From: Thamnocephalis sphaerospora
Lineage: Eukaryota > Zoopagomycota > Zoopagomycetes > Zoopagales > Sigmoideomycetaceae
Assembly: GCA_003614735.1 (NCBI GenBank)
Contig: KZ992549.1
Location: 1-32,254, forward strand
Length of the DNA: 32,254 nucleotides
Reading direction: 5' to 3'
Shown here: positions 1 to 10,719 of the stretch, one piece after another
Numbering within the stretch: position 1 is the first letter of the stretch
How the letters are laid out: each line of letters opens with the position of its first letter
The notes under the pieces: generated by a model
Told to the model about the DNA's origin: nothing
The model's database searches: none
Seen by the model: only the letters and a program-made list of their open reading frames with translations
Made by a program: the position numbers and the translations under genes

Positions 1-289
1 GGCCGAACAGCGTGAAAGCAGCGCGTGGCAACAGCAAGAGCAACAAAGGACAAAGACGATCCACTGCACAGGGAGCAGAGGCGAATAAAAAGGAGACGAA
101 TGCAAACGTGCGCACGCCAAAGGAGCGGGCTTGCACGGCGGGCAGGCGGTACCGACGCGACAAAAAGGCGGCGGTGTGGCGGCCGACAGACTGGCAGACA
201 GACAGCGCCACTGCCACAACTATAGCTAGCATCACAGTCTAGGATGGACGACTGTAACGTGATGAGCGCAAAGGCGGCCATAAACGCAG
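1..289. other. 3' flank of the C2H2 gene, no gene seen
   Basis: Short non-coding stretch after the stop codon of the zinc finger gene, which is read right to left. The small open frames here are basic, low in hydrophobic residues and overlap in several frames. I see no domain, RNA gene or repeat of note. Confidence 0.5.
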
Positions 290-3200
290 CTAAAGAGCCG
301 GCTGCGTAGTGGCATCGCCGCTGGCGGTCGTTGCAATGGGCATGCTTGGCAGGTTGGCGCTAGAAAGCAGCTTGTTTGGTCGGCAAGCGCCAAACGGGTT
401 GCCGGCCAGTGCAGAGTTGCCAAACATGCCGACCGGCATAGGGTGGGCGCCCAGCGGATGTTGGCCCACGTCCAGCGTTAGTCCGGCTGTAACGGCCGCC
501 AGCGTAGACGCGTGAGGCGCAAACAGCGGATTGCCCACGCCTGCTAGGCTGCCAGCATTCGACAGAGCCAGAGGCGCAGACCGCGGACCCAGCAGTAGAT
601 TCGGCTGGCATTGTGCGCTTGTAGGTCCGGCCGTCATGGCAGCCGCAGCCGCAGCCGCAGCCGCAGCAGCCGGGTGAGTCAGCAACGAACGGGCAGCAGC
701 GGCAGCCGTGATGGAACCGTCCAGCATCGCTGACGACACGGCTGGTGGCGCCGTCGAAGCCGCTTGCTCCTGCGGCGTTGGCGGCGACAGCAGCGACGCG
801 CTCATCGTATTGACAACCGGCACCATCAGGTTGGGCGGCTGCGAGGTGGCAAAGGCGCTGCTAGGACCGCTCATGGAGAACGGATGCGCTGCCGGCCGGT
901 GCTCGACCGCGGATAGCGGTGCTTGCTGCAGTGTCGATGCGACTGCAAACGAATTTGGCATGCCATAGCCAGCTCCAGCACTGACGCCCGTCTGTAGCGT
1001 TAGCGGACCTGCACTAGCAGGCGTAGCCGGCGTCTGTAACGAATGAGCAAGCGAGCTCGACATGCTCACGGCCGGCGACTCGCTGCTAGCGCTGCCATTG
1101 GTGAGATCGCCAAGCAGCTCGTGCGTGCGCTCATGCTTGCGCAGCGATCGCGAGTGATAGTACGATTTGCCGCAGCTCTTGTAGCGACAGTGGAATGGAC
1201 GCACGTTGCTGTGCGTCTTGACATGCGTGGAAAGCGAGTCGGGCCGCGAAAACCGCTTGCCGCAGCCTTCGATAGTACACTGGTACGGCCGCTCGCCTGT
1301 GTGCGTGCGCAAATGGTTGTACATCTTGTGTCGCTTGGTGAACGGCTTATCGCCGCGCGTGCAACCTTCCCATTCGCAAACATAACCAGGCTGATTCGGG
1401 CAGCAGTAGCAGCAGTATGAGCATAGGTCTACGCCAACCAAGAGCCGTACCATCATCACCTACCTTGCCACTGCCAATATGTACTTGGCCAACGTGATGA
1501 ATCAAATCCTCCAGCGAAAGGAACACGTCGCTGCAGTTGGTCCAGCGACACGTGCAGCGACCGGTTGCACTTGCTTCAGCGTCTGAACGCGCGTGCATGC
1601 GGCCGCCATTGGCAAACGTGTTGAGTGGCGAATCAACTTCTGCCGAAGTGGGTGCGCCTGAGTCAGGCAGACGCGTTAGTGGGGGGATGCTAGAGGAGAG
1701 CGCGCGGCAAGATACTCACTTTCGCCGCCACTGCTCAGGTAGCCGCTGCTACTGGGCGCCATGCCCTGCATCAGCTTGGAGGTGATCACGCGCAGTGGCG
1801 CGGGGGTAGCATGGCCACTGGGCGTGGACGCCACGTCCGTCGACGCGTGACCGGCATCGCTGCCAGCGGCCGACGGGAACGGACTAGACAGCTGCGCCAT
1901 ATGCTGCAGCGCGTCCTGCGACGCCATGGTCAGCGACGTGTGGGTGGCACCTGGCGCAAAAAAGGCCGCCTGAATGTCGACCAGGTCAGGATGTGCCGAG
2001 TGCGGACGAGGCGGCACATTGTGCGCACCGCCGTCAGACCACTGGCGATGATGCAGCGTGAGCGACGATGCAGGCGGCGTCCGTCGCGGCGTCTGAGCAC
2101 CCGGACGCTGGAAGCTGGTCAGGCTTCGTGAGCGACCCGTGCGCGCTTGAGCTTGAGCCTCGCGACGCACTCGACCGGTTGGCGCACTCTGCAGTGGCAC
2201 CGTCGAGGTTGGACGCGACAAATCAACTTTGGACGGCTGGACTCCCTGCCACAACCGCAACGTTAGCACATGTTGCCTCGGTAGAGACCATGAAAACACG
2301 CCGCTCAAATCGCCGCATGCAAAAAGAGCTAGCATCAGCGGGCCACGAGATTGCCCGCTACGCTAGCGTCCAACCATGAAAGGATCGCAATCTGTTTGAT
2401 CTGCATTTGCAGCACAGCATGCTGACCTCGCAGGCCAATGCGCCGAGCACAATCTTGGCTTGCGATGTGCGTACACACACACACAATTGGCCTAGACCAG
2501 CTTGCACAGGGTCTTGCCATTGACGCTTTCGGCGATCCCTGAGGATGCCTAGCCTGTGACCATCTATGGCCACGGCAACGTTGATCATGCGCAAGTACCA
2601 ACGGTACCCTTTTACGGTGGACAACGTGTAGGACTAGACGTTTACGGCAACGGCTGACCATGTGCCTGGCCAGCACTGCCATAGCTGCATGCTGCCGCAC
2701 AAGCGTGTGACGTACAAGTAGCAACGACGTAAACGTATAGCCGCATGGGCCTTTCCGCTCGGCATAAGCCTTTTAAGACGTCGACCATCATCCGACCATC
2801 GTCCTCGCCTCTGCCTTCATCTGCCGCCGGCTGCTCTTTTCCTTGCACACTCGAGCGCAAAAGCGTTGCCCATGCGTCTTCAGACCGCCATCTTACTCGA
2901 GAAAAGACGATCCAATACGCTACAATGTACTCCTGACCGACTCACCGCACAGGCCCACCTTTGCGCATCACCATCCTCTTTCCTCCACCCGCTGCTTACC
3001 TGAGACGAAGTATCCACCGGCATGCTAATCATGCCGGCCGATGTCATGAACATAGTCTTGAGCGGATCCATGACCGACGGACCAGCTGGATGACCAGGCA
3101 GTCCAGCCGCCGCCGCTGCCGCCAGTGCAGCATTGGTGAACATGGCATTCTGCACCGCAGCAGCAGCAGTGACCGAATTGTTGACGGCCTCAGGGCCCAC

Positions 3201-3635
3201 GGGCGTGCTTCCAGGCAGCATCAACGGTGCACTCATGGCATCAGGCATAGGCGTGAGAGCCGCCGAGAATGCCTGGACGGCAGCCGCCGCAGCCGCCGGG
3301 TCGTTCATGTATGGCGAGTTGCCCATCTGAGCGGCAGCAGCAGCCGCAGCCGCCGCAGCCATCATCTCCTGCTGGCCCATCAACTGCGCCTGCGATACGT
3401 CCGGATGATGCACTATTGCCTCAGGATGACTCGGACTGCTGCGGCTGGCAAAGAGCACGTTGGCCAGCTGTACTGTGGCCGCCTGATCGGTGATGCCAGC
3501 GCCGGCCGAGATGGCAACGGCAGTGTTCATGGCGTCCACAACCATCATAGCATGCGAGGAAGGTGGAAGTGACGCAGCCAAGGATACGCCCGACGGCATC
3601 GCAGATGCAGATGGCGATGGCTTGGCAGGATCCAT
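290..3635 (-). CDS. GLI/ZIC-like C2H2 zinc finger transcription factor, 4 exons
   Basis: Predicted nuclear DNA-binding regulator of about 818 residues. Exons: 3635-3000, 2245-1720, 1657-1464 and 1390-290. Junction phases agree (0, 1, 0), and the acceptors have good branch points such as GTGCTAAC and CACTAAC. Four C2H2 fingers lie at about residues 422-555. The first (C-x4-C, HHVGQVH) is followed by C-x4-C fingers with the linkers HTGERPYQC and HSNVRPFHC, and the last ends in SLRKHERTH. This spacing is that of the GLI/ZIC/GLIS group (family knowledge). The N-terminal about 210 residues are rich in Ala, Met, Pro and Ser with polyalanine runs. The C-terminal about 260 residues are again Ala/Pro/Ser-rich and probably disordered regulatory regions. 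The first intron (2999-2246, 754 nt) is far longer than the others, so a small missed exon or an alternative transcript is possible. The start at 3635 is the first ATG after a likely 5' UTR splice acceptor at 3711. The target genes cannot be told. Confidence 0.88.
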
Positions 3636-3710
3636 CTTGCGCTCTAGTAGTTGGTCTTGAGCGAGGATACGGTGCGTAATAACGGTGAAATCGACCTTTC
3701 TCTGCGGTGA

Positions 3711-3928
3711 CTACAGACAGTAGTGCACGCAAAGATAGGAGAACGGAGAGTAACAAGATACAGACGCAAAAAAAGACGTCGTAGCGACCAGACCTAGCAG
3801 CTTGCACGGTAGGGTAGAGTAGGGTAGGAGAGAGTGAGAGCAAGGGTAGGTGGACCGGACGGACCGTAAGCACTAGCTACTTGTATGGTCAGCAGCAGCG
3901 GCGTTATTAGAGCGGCGATAACGGCCTT
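3711..3928 (-). other. Probable 5' UTR intron of the C2H2 gene
   Basis: Reading the minus strand, AAAAG/GTAAGG at 3928 is a good donor. A long pyrimidine tract ending in CTGTCTGTAG at 3711 is a very good acceptor. It lies 76 nt upstream of the proposed ATG at 3635. No protein-like frame joins across it, so I read it as a leader intron. This is an inference from splice signals only. Confidence 0.4.
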
Positions 3929-4837
3929 ACCTTTTGTCGGACGTGGAAAAGAGAGAGGAACCGTCGTGCTTGGTTGCACTCGTCTACAGGCAAAAACACA
4001 CCCACACACAGGTACAAGGATGAGTGCAAGCCAATCCGACGCAGATAAAACTACGCTGAGATATGCTGTGAGCAGCTAGAACCAGGCAAGGATCGCGTGT
4101 GTGTGTGTATGTGACTAGGGCACAGGCCGTTGGGCGGTGGTGACGATAAATAGATGTACGCTTGTTGCTGGACAAGCAAGGGTGGTGCGCCGACCAAATG
4201 TCGTGGCCAAGACAGCAAGTAGTAGCAAGTAGCGGCAAGTAGCGGCAAGTAGAACACCGTCGTGGATGCAAAGCGACGAGAACAGTCTGGTGGAGACGCT
4301 ACCGGGCGGTCCACGGACAGGTTTGTCGTCGTTTGCAGGTTCGAGGTGAGCAGCAAGCACACTGCAGCGGTTGCAAAACTACGGAAAAGCGTCGATGGCG
4401 GGTCGAGCCACGCAAGCCAGCGGTGGGTTCGATACAGAAAAAGACAGGCCGTGCAGCGCAGCGCAGCGGCCGTGTAAGGAAGCGAGAGGTGGCGCAGGGA
4501 AATGGGTGGGCGTTAACGATGGCCCAGTTCGTGCGGATGCAGGCCAGTACAGCCAACACGAGCTCCAATGAACGCAAGTCGCAGACAATGTAGACCACGA
4601 GTCAGACAGTCGTTAGACTCGAGCGACCGCAGGTGAGCGTGGGCAAAGGAATGGAGAGAGCAGTACGTGTGTGCGCGCGCGCCAGAGAACAAGACTGTTG
4701 TTGAACAGTCGGCGAAAGGGTGGAGGAGAGAGAAGGAGATAGGGTCTTGGGCAAAAGGTAGAAAGGCGGAGAGGGGTAGGCAACAGAAACACGCCCAAGG
4801 TGGGCGGAGGAGAGGACACGGGGAGCGGCAAAGGATG

Positions 4838-4861
4838 TAGTAGTGGTAGTAGTAGTAGTAG
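4838..4861. repeat. TAG trinucleotide microsatellite
   Basis: Run of TAG units with one TGG interruption, seen directly. It sits in non-coding DNA. Confidence 0.85.
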
Positions 4862-4934
4862 AGAGTAATTAGAGGGCGAGCAGACCAGAGACACGCAGCG
4901 CAACTGGCCGTGGTGATAGGCAGGAGAGGGAGGA

Positions 4935-4952
4935 AGAGAGAGAGAGAGAGAG
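4935..4952. repeat. AG dinucleotide microsatellite
   Basis: Uninterrupted AG run, followed by a G tract, inside a purine-rich stretch of the plus strand (about 4.7-5.0 kb). Seen directly. Confidence 0.85.
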
Positions 4953-5503
4953 GGGGGCAAGAAAGAGGGCAGCAGAGGGCAGGTAGGCAGGGTTACAAAT
5001 GCGGCGGCGCTCGTAGAAAAGAGAAGCAACGACTAGGATGGCCTAAGCCAGGGGATGTTGCGCTGGACAAGGTAAAGATGCGCTGGATGAACCAGACAAA
5101 AGCGGGAGGTGCGCGGGTAAGACGAGATACCAAAGAAAGGCATCAGCGCGCGCGCACGATACATGCCACAAGTGGAAGGATCAAATGAGACCATGCGCGC
5201 GCGCCCGAGGACGCAGGCACGCAGGGGGACGCCACCGAAATAGTCTGCCACACTTACCTTGAGCAAGAAGCAGCAATGATGCTATTCAGCACGGTAGCCG
5301 ACACAGAGCAGCCTGCAGATGGTCACAGTAGCAGGGAACGGCCACGTAGCGAGAACCGACGACGACAAACAGGTCGGAGACGGTTTGCACACATAAAAAG
5401 GCTACGAAAATGTTGCGAGCGAGAGAGAAATGCGGCTGAGGCCAGGTTAGCTAGCTACCACAAGCGATGTTGTGTATATTTGCCACAGGGCAAAGATGGC
5501 AAC

Positions 5504-5530
5504 GATGATGATGATGATGATGATGATGAT
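5504..5530. repeat. GAT/ATG trinucleotide microsatellite
   Basis: Nine perfect GAT units. In the three plus-strand frames this would read poly-Asp, poly-Met or a run of TGA stops. There is no sign that it is coding. Confidence 0.85.
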
Positions 5531-5923
5531 AGCGAAGGTGGTAGTGGCGCTGTTGGTGGCGGACGACAAGGCAACGTTACAAACACCGCATGTCGTCCTA
5601 CACACCGCGGCCATGCCAAGGACCTGGTGGCATAAGCAATGGTGTGCGGCCAAATGTCCGCCACCTTGCCAATGTTCAAGGTAGCCTGCTGCGACAGCGT
5701 ATCAGACTCACTGGTACTAGTCGTATTGCTACAAGGCCCAGCAATGAGACATGGACGCAGAAATAACTGCCAACACGCCAATGGGCAGTCGAGGCCGAAC
5801 GCAAGCAAGGGCGTACGGGTACACGGCCAAACACGCATGTGGGTGTACGTGATATGGTCGAGAAAGTCAAGGCGAACGCTACCATATGCCCTTCTTCAGA
5901 GGTTGGATGCCCCTCGAGGTAGT

Positions 5924-5946
5924 AGCAGCAGCAGCAGCAGCAACAG
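5924..5946. repeat. AGC trinucleotide microsatellite
   Basis: Short AGC run broken by one AAC unit at its right end. It sits within an unconvincing open frame (5886-6620). Confidence 0.8.
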
Positions 5947-7003
5947 CATCGTCTTTGGGCCGCCATGGCCAACTTTCACCTCCTGCCCTAGTCACCAGAC
6001 CAACCAAACTAGGCCCATGCGAGACCCTGTTACAGCACCTAGGCCAACATCACAGACGCCCGTTCGCATCCTGCCTGCAATGCATCGCGTGGCTTATTGA
6101 ACCGCCATCCACTCCAAGCGCATTCGTGGCACTTGCCAATGAGGGACATGGCCAGCCAAAAAGGTTGGCGCGTCACGTAGCAACATCGATCGCATGCATT
6201 CATGCTGAGGGGTGTACCAGCACGACCAGCAGCCTTTGGCAACGCACACGGACAAGCGGACAATTTGTGCCACCCGTTTCGCCTCGGGATCATTCTCACC
6301 TTGCCAGTCCAGTGTACACAAAACCGTGGCCAGTAAAGAAATGTAGTGCCAAAGAGGGCAATGGAGATGGCGCGCAAAAGTGCGTACGTGCAGAAACTAG
6401 CGCCGCCCATGACAGGTTGTTAGTAAAATACGCAAAGGCCAGGGAGATGCGCTTATGCCACGACCGTGTTTTAAAGCGTTGGATGTGCCATTTGGCAGTG
6501 AAGTTTCGCCTTGGCCACAGCATCAGTATTTTGGCAGCATCAACACGCAACACATACCAAAGCACATCCACCCACGCACACCCACCAGCGCCGCTAATGC
6601 TGACGAATTATCACCACTGAGAAAGACTGTCACCGCCACTGTGACCCTAGGTGGATGCAAGTGTACAAGCAGCCAAGCGTCAGGCAGCAGCAGCAACAAC
6701 AGGAGTAGCCACCACAGCAACCGTGCATAGCCTGCTGTGACCCAGTGTGAGGATGCACGTAGGGATGAAAAGGACAGAAAGAATGCAACCGTCCACCAGA
6801 GCCGGCAATTGTTGCGGTCAAGTGTAGCGAAAGAATAGAGATAGAGAGGGAGAAAGAGCCAGAAGCGAATAGGCCACGGCTACTTTTTCAAAGGACAATG
6901 GCGTAGATGGATCCAATGTGCGCGCGTGTGTTACAGTGCGATGCTAATAACCGCTCGACATTGGCATACGAAAGGTAGTACGCGCAGCACGTTTGCCCTG
7001 TAA

Positions 7004-7029
7004 GCACACACACACATACGCACACACAC
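7004..7029. repeat. CA dinucleotide microsatellite
   Basis: CA run with a single TACG interruption, in non-coding DNA. A shorter CA run lies near 2470 inside the long intron of the zinc finger gene. Confidence 0.8.
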
Positions 7030-7223
7030 GGTCGGCGAATGCCGCCATCATTACCACGTCATGGCACAACCATCAGCATCATGGATGATGCAGCCACGCG
7101 CCGATGGCGGCCATGATAGCAGCAGCACGCGCAAGAGCATGGGAGTACGCGGCGATGATGTCATACGATGGCGCGTGCTTTGCGATTCGCGGACGAAAAG
7201 GGACAAGTCACTGGTCGCCCATG

Positions 7224-7247
7224 AGCAGCAGCAGCAGCAGCAGCAGG
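7224..7247. repeat. AGC trinucleotide microsatellite
   Basis: About eight AGC units, seen directly. No supported gene overlaps it. Confidence 0.85.
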
Positions 7248-8546
7248 CCACGCATGGATAGCAGCTTGCACTCATTGACCAAATATGTGCTGGTCATTTG
7301 GCAGCTGCGGTAGGACCGATGGCCATGCCCTGGCCTGCAACCAGAGCAGGGGCACGCAGCGGTACAAACGTTTGCGCGCGCAGGCCCTAGGCCATAGTGG
7401 CGCAGACCATGGTCGCCATCGCCACGCTTCTCTATCCGTCCGCCGGCCTTTTCTCGTCAGGATCTACCCTCAAACCACACGAGACAAAACGATGCGCGCT
7501 CACACTCCCGCCATCGACATGCGCGCGTATGCGCGTGCGTGTGGGCGTGCGTGTGTTTATCATCGCGGCAGCACTCTTGTCGTAACCGCCGCTGCCATCA
7601 CTATCGCTGCTGCTGCCATCGCCGCCAAAAGGATGCGCGTGGATGGGCGCGCGCGTGAGTACAAGCGTGTCCGTTAGTCCGCATCGCTTGCAACACCGTT
7701 GCGAGCTGCATTGCCACGTCCGCCAACCCAAGCAACCTCTGCCTGCACTTGAACTCGCGAGGCAACATCAACCGTGGTCCGGCCCCAGAAAAGAACGCGG
7801 TTCGTCCGCCTAGATGCCAGCGGACCATGGCACCGAAACCTGTCGACCTGTCGATGCAAGCAGACCACGCGCCATGCACTGTCCATGGGGAGGGCGCCGT
7901 TTGCGCGTGCGCCATACACGCCACTTACCAACAAGGGCCGATAAAAGGGTGGGACCGAGGGGCGGCACAGATAGACACGCCGCCGACCGCGGGGATAAGG
8001 AATAGCAACGGCCAACAGTGCCAACAGGTGAAACCAGGCGCGCGTGCGCGTGCTGTCGTAGCGCCGTGACGAGTCGATAGCCGGCGGCAAACAAAACGCA
8101 AGAGGACCGCCGGTGACGACCGGACAAACAGGGCAACGTTGGCAACGCTCACGGTGCAAAGGGTGCTCGGTGGGGTGCGAGCGCCACGTAGGATGGTGGT
8201 GGCCGTGTAGGAGGAGATAATGTCAAGGTACAAAAGTGGTAGTAGATAAAGATTGATGAGAGAGCAAGCCGGCGGATGCGGGCTGCGGGCGGGAATATGC
8301 GGTCGTATTTCAGGCGCACAGGCGACGGCGGCTCGTACACGCTACCTTGATGGATGGCAAAGTACGTAGGTGTACCCATGTGCGAGCAAGAAGGGCAAAG
8401 CGGACGAGTAAGGCGAGCATGGCGCGTGGCGCCGCGCGCTGGTATTTTCGTTTGGTCGCTGGCGAGTAAGGGGCAAACGAGCAAAAGGAAGCAAGCGAGC
8501 AAAAGAGTGCGGCTGAATACGATCGCGCGGGCCCCGGTCCCCCTTG

Positions 8547-8583
8547 GCTCTCGCTCTCGCTCTCGCTCTCTCGCTCTCTCTCT
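8547..8583. repeat. CTCTCG/CT microsatellite
   Basis: Alternating CTCTCG units that decay into plain CT. This makes a pyrimidine-rich block on the plus strand. Confidence 0.85.
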
Positions 8584-8674
8584 GCAATGAGTGGGACAAG
8601 GATGCCGATGCACTGTGTGGCAGTCACCAGCATGGAGATGGCGGCCATACGTTTATTCGGCATCATTGCTACGG

Positions 8675-8715
<41 letters not shown>

Positions 8716-8734
8716 ACTACTACTACTACTACTA
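8675..8734. repeat. Nested CTA-CTG-CTA triplet array
   Basis: A block of CTA units gives way to a block of CTG units and then returns to CTA. It is a 60-bp trinucleotide tract with a sandwich structure. Its frames would code only poly-Leu, poly-Tyr/Cys or poly-Thr/Ala, and I see no gene around it. Confidence 0.85.
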
Positions 8735-8891
8735 TTGTTACAGCTGCAGTTACTACTTGAAGATCTCCTTGTGGCTTGTGTGTGGGTAAAGCATGTCGGA
8801 GGTGAGTGGGCGCGTGACAATGTACGCGGTCATCGTGACGACAGCACGCGGCCACGTCAGTGCAGCCGCCGCAGCGACAGTAAGCAGCCGT

Positions 8892-8930
<39 letters not shown>
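8892..8930. repeat. AGC (CAG/CTG-type) trinucleotide microsatellite
   Basis: Thirteen perfect AGC units, the longest pure triplet run in the window. It is about 160 bp to the right of the CTA-CTG-CTA array and of the same CAG/CTG class. Confidence 0.88.
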
Positions 8931-8931
<1 letters not shown>

Positions 8932-9289
8932 GTCGTAGCACGGCTCTATCCCCGGCCAAGCGGCGCTGTACCAACTAAGCCACGCCTTTGTCGCGCCAGG
9001 GTGGTCGGGGTACGGGTACGCCGCAAACCCAAAGTGGATGGCCAGCTGGCGGACTGGCTGGTCCACCCGCAGGCGTAGCATCCCTGACCTGCGTGTCGCC
9101 CTCTGTTCATTGCCGTGGCGCATGGCGACTATGCCGCGTGGCCACCCGCGTGGGCATGCGGCCACCAGTGTGCATGTACGCCCCCGGCGACCGCGTTGCG
9201 CGCGTAGGCGCCATAAGCGGCCGTAGCGTTTGAAGTAGGCCGCGTGGGGACACAGCCCTCGCCAAAGGTGCACGCTCCCGCTCATGTGG

Positions 9290-9755
9290 TCATAAACGCA
9301 TTGGCACTCCGATAACGTATAGGGACCAGCCGATGCCGCATGCGGAACGTGCGCCAGCGCGCGCGCGCGCTGGCCACTCCCACTGGCACGGCTGATTCGC
9401 TGGCAAAGCACCGCCCGGTCTAGGATGCCGACCACAACGTCAAGTGACGGCAGACGACTTACAGACCGAGTGTAGAGGCCAGAAGCGGACCAGGCGGATG
9501 GCACAAGTGTTCAGATGAAACGAATCGTAGCAACATGCGCTCCGCCAGCGGATCGGGGCCTTTGGTCAAACCAACATTGCCCGGCGGTCGGTAGGCATGG
9601 CCACGCTGACCGTCAACCTTTTCCACCGGGTGGCACATCCGTAGTACGCTGCTCAGGCAGAAATAGCGCCGTGGTGGTACGGCCGCCAGACTCGGTCGGC
9701 TGACGCTCATGAGCACACACAGGGTGGCTACGAATAGGCACTGCGCCATGGCCAT
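9290..9755 (-). CDS. Candidate small secreted cysteine-containing protein
   Basis: Weak candidate. Starting at the ATG at 9755, the frame opens with a textbook signal-peptide shape: a hydrophobic core (CLFVATLCVLM) followed by SRPSLA/AV. At 9462 the minus strand has a GTAAGT donor in phase 2. A TAG acceptor at 9420 (43-nt intron) restores an open frame to a TGA at 9290. The product would be about 140 residues with at least five cysteines after the signal. Without the intron, the protein stops at the donor itself after 97 residues. I recognise no family and codon usage is unremarkable. It may simply be chance in a gene-poor region. Confidence 0.25.
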
Positions 9756-9883
9756 GTACTCTGTGATGATGACGCACCAAAAAAACACCGCTTCTCGTCG
9801 TCACTATGGCGCAAAGCGGTCGTCCAAGTGCGACGTTGGCCATGTTACTGGTCTGGCAGGTAATGCCTTTCGGCCATTAGTCG

Positions 9884-10606
9884 CTAAAGGCACGATGGCT
9901 GGTTGGCATTATGTTCATCATAGGCAATGATGTCATGCCAAGAAGGGGATAGACGAAAAGGAGCGTATGCTTGGCCGCTGTATCCCAGGAGCGTGGCCTT
10001 TGGTACGCGCAACAGAGGTGTGTATACGCTTGTCGCTGCGGCGGCCACATGGTAGTGCACGTAAACAATCTCCGTAGGGCTTACATGGCGACGACTACGC
10101 AAGGAGAAGGATGACGCAACGGTGCCGTCATGGGAGCGTCGGCTGGACATGTGTCTGGTCGTCTGGTTCGGCCGTCGATGCCACGGGCTGCTGTTGCCGT
10201 TGTTGCTCTGCTGCTGCTCTGCTGTTGCTGCTGTCGTAGTATCTTGGCGTCTGGGTGGAATAGCGCCCAGGCGCACCGTGCTGTACGGGGCAAATGGTGC
10301 CACATTGGCGGCATGTGCTTGGTCCGGAACGCCTGGACCGTAAGCGGCATAGTCGACTATGCGCTGTAGCCGCTTGCGATGCTGGTCCGCTAGCACCGAA
10401 TGCCTTAAAGGTACGTCCGCATCACCCATCCTGCACATAGGCCTCGCTGGTCTACGGTGTGGCCCGACAAGGCAATGGCCCCAGGCGTCTATCGTACGGC
10501 GCATAGCTTGCGCTGCCGTTGGGTTGCGTGCACTACGAGTAGGCGCTTGCTTCGACGCTTCTCTACTCTCCACCAGCACACGATCTATAATCCACTTGTT
10601 TGCCAA
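9884..10606 (-). CDS. Hypothetical protein divergent from the M28 peptidase
   Basis: An open frame of 240 codons with its ATG 114 bp from the start of the oppositely oriented peptidase gene, so the two could share a promoter. Residues about 1-125 look protein-like (basic helix-forming stretch around HRKRLQRIVDY, then a Pro/Ala-rich part). The middle is Gln/Asn/Ser-rich (EQQQSNNGNSS), probably disordered. A GTAAGC near residue 175 could be a donor that removes the last part. No domain or family is recognised and chance cannot be excluded. Confidence 0.35.
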   Translation of the reverse strand: MANKWIIDRVLVESREASKQAPTRSARNPTAAQAMRRTIDAWGHCLVGPHRRPARPMCRMGDADVPLRHSVLADQHRKRLQRIVDYAAYGPGVPDQAHAANVAPFAPYSTVRLGAIPPRRQDTTTAATAEQQQSNNGNSSPWHRRPNQTTRHMSSRRSHDGTVASSFSLRSRRHVSPTEIVYVHYHVAAAATSVYTPLLRVPKATLLGYSGQAYAPFRLSPSWHDIIAYDEHNANQPSCL

Positions 10607-10719
10607 CCATTATTAACCTAAAACAGAGGTGCTACACTGGTAAAACGTTGCCTTCTCTCTTTTCCCATCGACTGTAACCCCAGACGGACAGGTACACCTT
10701 GTAGACCGCCACAAACAGC
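10607..10719. promoter_or_regulatory. Short divergent intergenic region
   Basis: 113 bp between the starts of the candidate gene at 10606 (minus) and the M28 peptidase at 10720 (plus). It would have to hold the promoter and leader of the peptidase. There is an AT-richer patch just left of it (about 10600-10625) but no clear TATA box. Inferred from gene orientation. Confidence 0.3.

Larger units (their letters stand above)
3929..9289. other. Gene-poor, microsatellite-rich intergenic region
   Basis: More than 5 kb in which no frame on either strand looks like a conserved protein. Candidate frames are short, overlapping, and consist of basic or single-residue runs (poly-Leu, poly-Ser, poly-Tyr/Cys) produced by simple repeats. 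Isolated minus-strand donors occur, such as CTCAAG/GTAAGTG at 5257-5262 and TTGTTG/GTAAGTGG near 7925. They could belong to leader exons of the zinc finger gene or to non-coding transcripts. Separate repeat entries list the microsatellites. No complete tRNA or rRNA was found. Confidence 0.5.

Noticed and set aside
2335-2724. Minus-strand frame of 129 codons inside the first intron of the zinc finger gene
   Set aside because: I looked for a missed exon here, but no segment with matching phase and protein-like sequence stood out. It is kept only as a possibility in the zinc finger entry.
4613-5029. Minus-strand frame of 138 codons rich in Leu/Pro/Ser
   Set aside because: It mirrors the purine-rich AG/TAG repeats on the plus strand. 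It is low complexity with no start context or splice support.
5886-6620. Plus-strand frame of 244 codons
   Set aside because: Its composition looks like random GC-rich DNA, it contains a triplet-repeat poly-Ala run, and overlapping frames of similar size exist on the other strand. No motif recognised.
8544-8978. Open frames with poly-Leu, poly-Tyr/Cys and poly-Ser runs
   Set aside because: They are translations of the CTA/CTG and AGC microsatellites in several frames at once, with no flanking domain.
8940-8990. tRNA-like 5' half on the minus strand (TGGCTTAGTTGGTACAGC, a good A box)
   Set aside because: No B box (GGTTCGA-type), anticodon arm or T arm follows; the sequence runs into the AGC repeat. 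At most a tRNA fragment or chance.
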